A DNA stretch of 64,000 nucleotides from Streptomyces chromofuscus (GTDB lineage Bacteria; Actinomycetota; Actinomycetes; Streptomycetales; Streptomycetaceae), in NCBI RefSeq assembly GCF_015160875.1, contig NZ_CP063374.1, positions 2,914,001 to 2,978,000 on the forward strand. The letters run 5' to 3'. Made by a program: the position numbers and the translations under genes. The notes below the pieces were generated by a model. The model was not told the origin of the DNA. It saw nothing but the letters and a program-made list of their open reading frames with translations, and made no database searches. Numbering within the stretch: position 1 is the first letter of the stretch; each line of letters starts with the position of its first letter. Below, piece after piece: positions 63,702 through 64,000 of the stretch.

Positions 63702-64000
63702 GCGACCCGGAAGAGTTGCTGCGCATCGAGGGCATCCGCAAGACCTTCCCCGGCGTGGTCGCGCTCGACGGCGTGGACTTCGATCTGCGCCGGGGGGAGG
63801 TGCATGTGCTGCTCGGCGAGAACGGAGCCGGCAAGAGCACGCTCATCAAGATGCTCTCCGGCGCCTACACGCCCGACGCCGGGCGGATCCTGGTGGGCGG
63901 TGAGGAGGTGCGCATCAACGGTGCGCAGGACTCCGAACGGCTCGGGATCGCCACCATCTACCAGGAGTTCAACCTCGTCCCCGACCTGTCCGTCGCCGAG
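63698..64000 (+). CDS. Sugar ABC transporter ATP-binding protein, N-terminal part (RbsA/MglA type)
   Basis: The first 101 codons of a gene cut by the window edge. GTG 63698 overlaps the LacI stop. The sequence [20 protein letters not shown], Walker [41 protein letters not shown] (Q-loop) matches the first ATPase half of monosaccharide importers such as RbsA/MglA/XylG. The full protein should be ~500 residues with two ATPase domains. It is coupled to the LacI gene and therefore probably induced by the imported sugar. Confidence 0.92.
   Translation, partial: MSDPEELLRIEGIRKTFPGVVALDGVDFDLRRGEVHVLLGENGAGKSTLIKMLSGAYTPDAGRILVGGEEVRINGAQDSERLGIATIYQEFNLVPDLSVAE

Overview
The window is high-GC actinobacterial DNA and almost certainly a Streptomyces chromosome, close to the Streptomyces coelicolor type. 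The evidence is the combination of chaplins, a divergent rodlin pair, a MelC-type tyrosinase operon, a two-gene dynamin-like pair beside a second SSB, and citrate synthase beside a RecD-type helicase. Many GTG and TTG starts and ATGA/GTGA stop-start overlaps fit. Gene symbols rest on protein features plus gene order as I remember it; no database was searched.

Layout. 1-8.6 kb (all minus): the 5' part of ettA, a GYD-domain protein, a thioester-domain cell-wall protein with an LAATG sorting signal, ssbB, and the dynamin-like genes dynB and dynA. 8.86-16.5 kb: an intact tRNA-Arg(UCU) gene followed by the wreck of an integrative element. A 59-bp direct repeat marks attL and attR; no integrase remains. 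Inside are a 5'-truncated GntR/UTRA regulator, small accessory genes, an IS3-family element with a frameshifted orfB, an IS110-family element, and an IS982-like transposase remnant that the IS110 element interrupts. The left non-coding end of the IS110 copy can be folded into a bridge RNA whose four guide segments match its own insertion junctions.

16.9-37.4 kb is a cell-surface locus: chpG, a tyrosinase operon (melC1-melC2), small secreted proteins, chpF, an eight-gene polysaccharide operon (glycosyltransferases, priming sugar-phosphate transferase, O-antigen-ligase-like protein, MurJ-like flippase, deacetylase, Wzz-like protein, acyltransferase), a secreted GH26 glycosidase, an ATP-grasp enzyme, a cell-wall-anchored chaplin-like protein, chpD and the rodlins rdlA/rdlB. 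The first gene of the polysaccharide operon contains a TTA codon, so bldA control is likely. These genes together would build the hydrophobic sheath and extracellular polymer of aerial hyphae.

37.5-64 kb is mostly metabolic: a long-chain acyl-CoA synthetase, a VWA lipoprotein, an ABC transporter whose ATPase is fused to an extracytoplasmic alpha/beta-hydrolase, a DinB-like protein, a partial myo-inositol catabolic operon (iolC, aldolase, iolB, iolD, mmsA), a small HTH protein, an acetyltransferase, a zinc alcohol dehydrogenase, a copper operon (copZ-copA) behind a CsoR-like site, citA, recD2, a broken WXG100-like gene, and the start of a sugar ABC-transporter operon led by a LacI regulator with two tandem operators.
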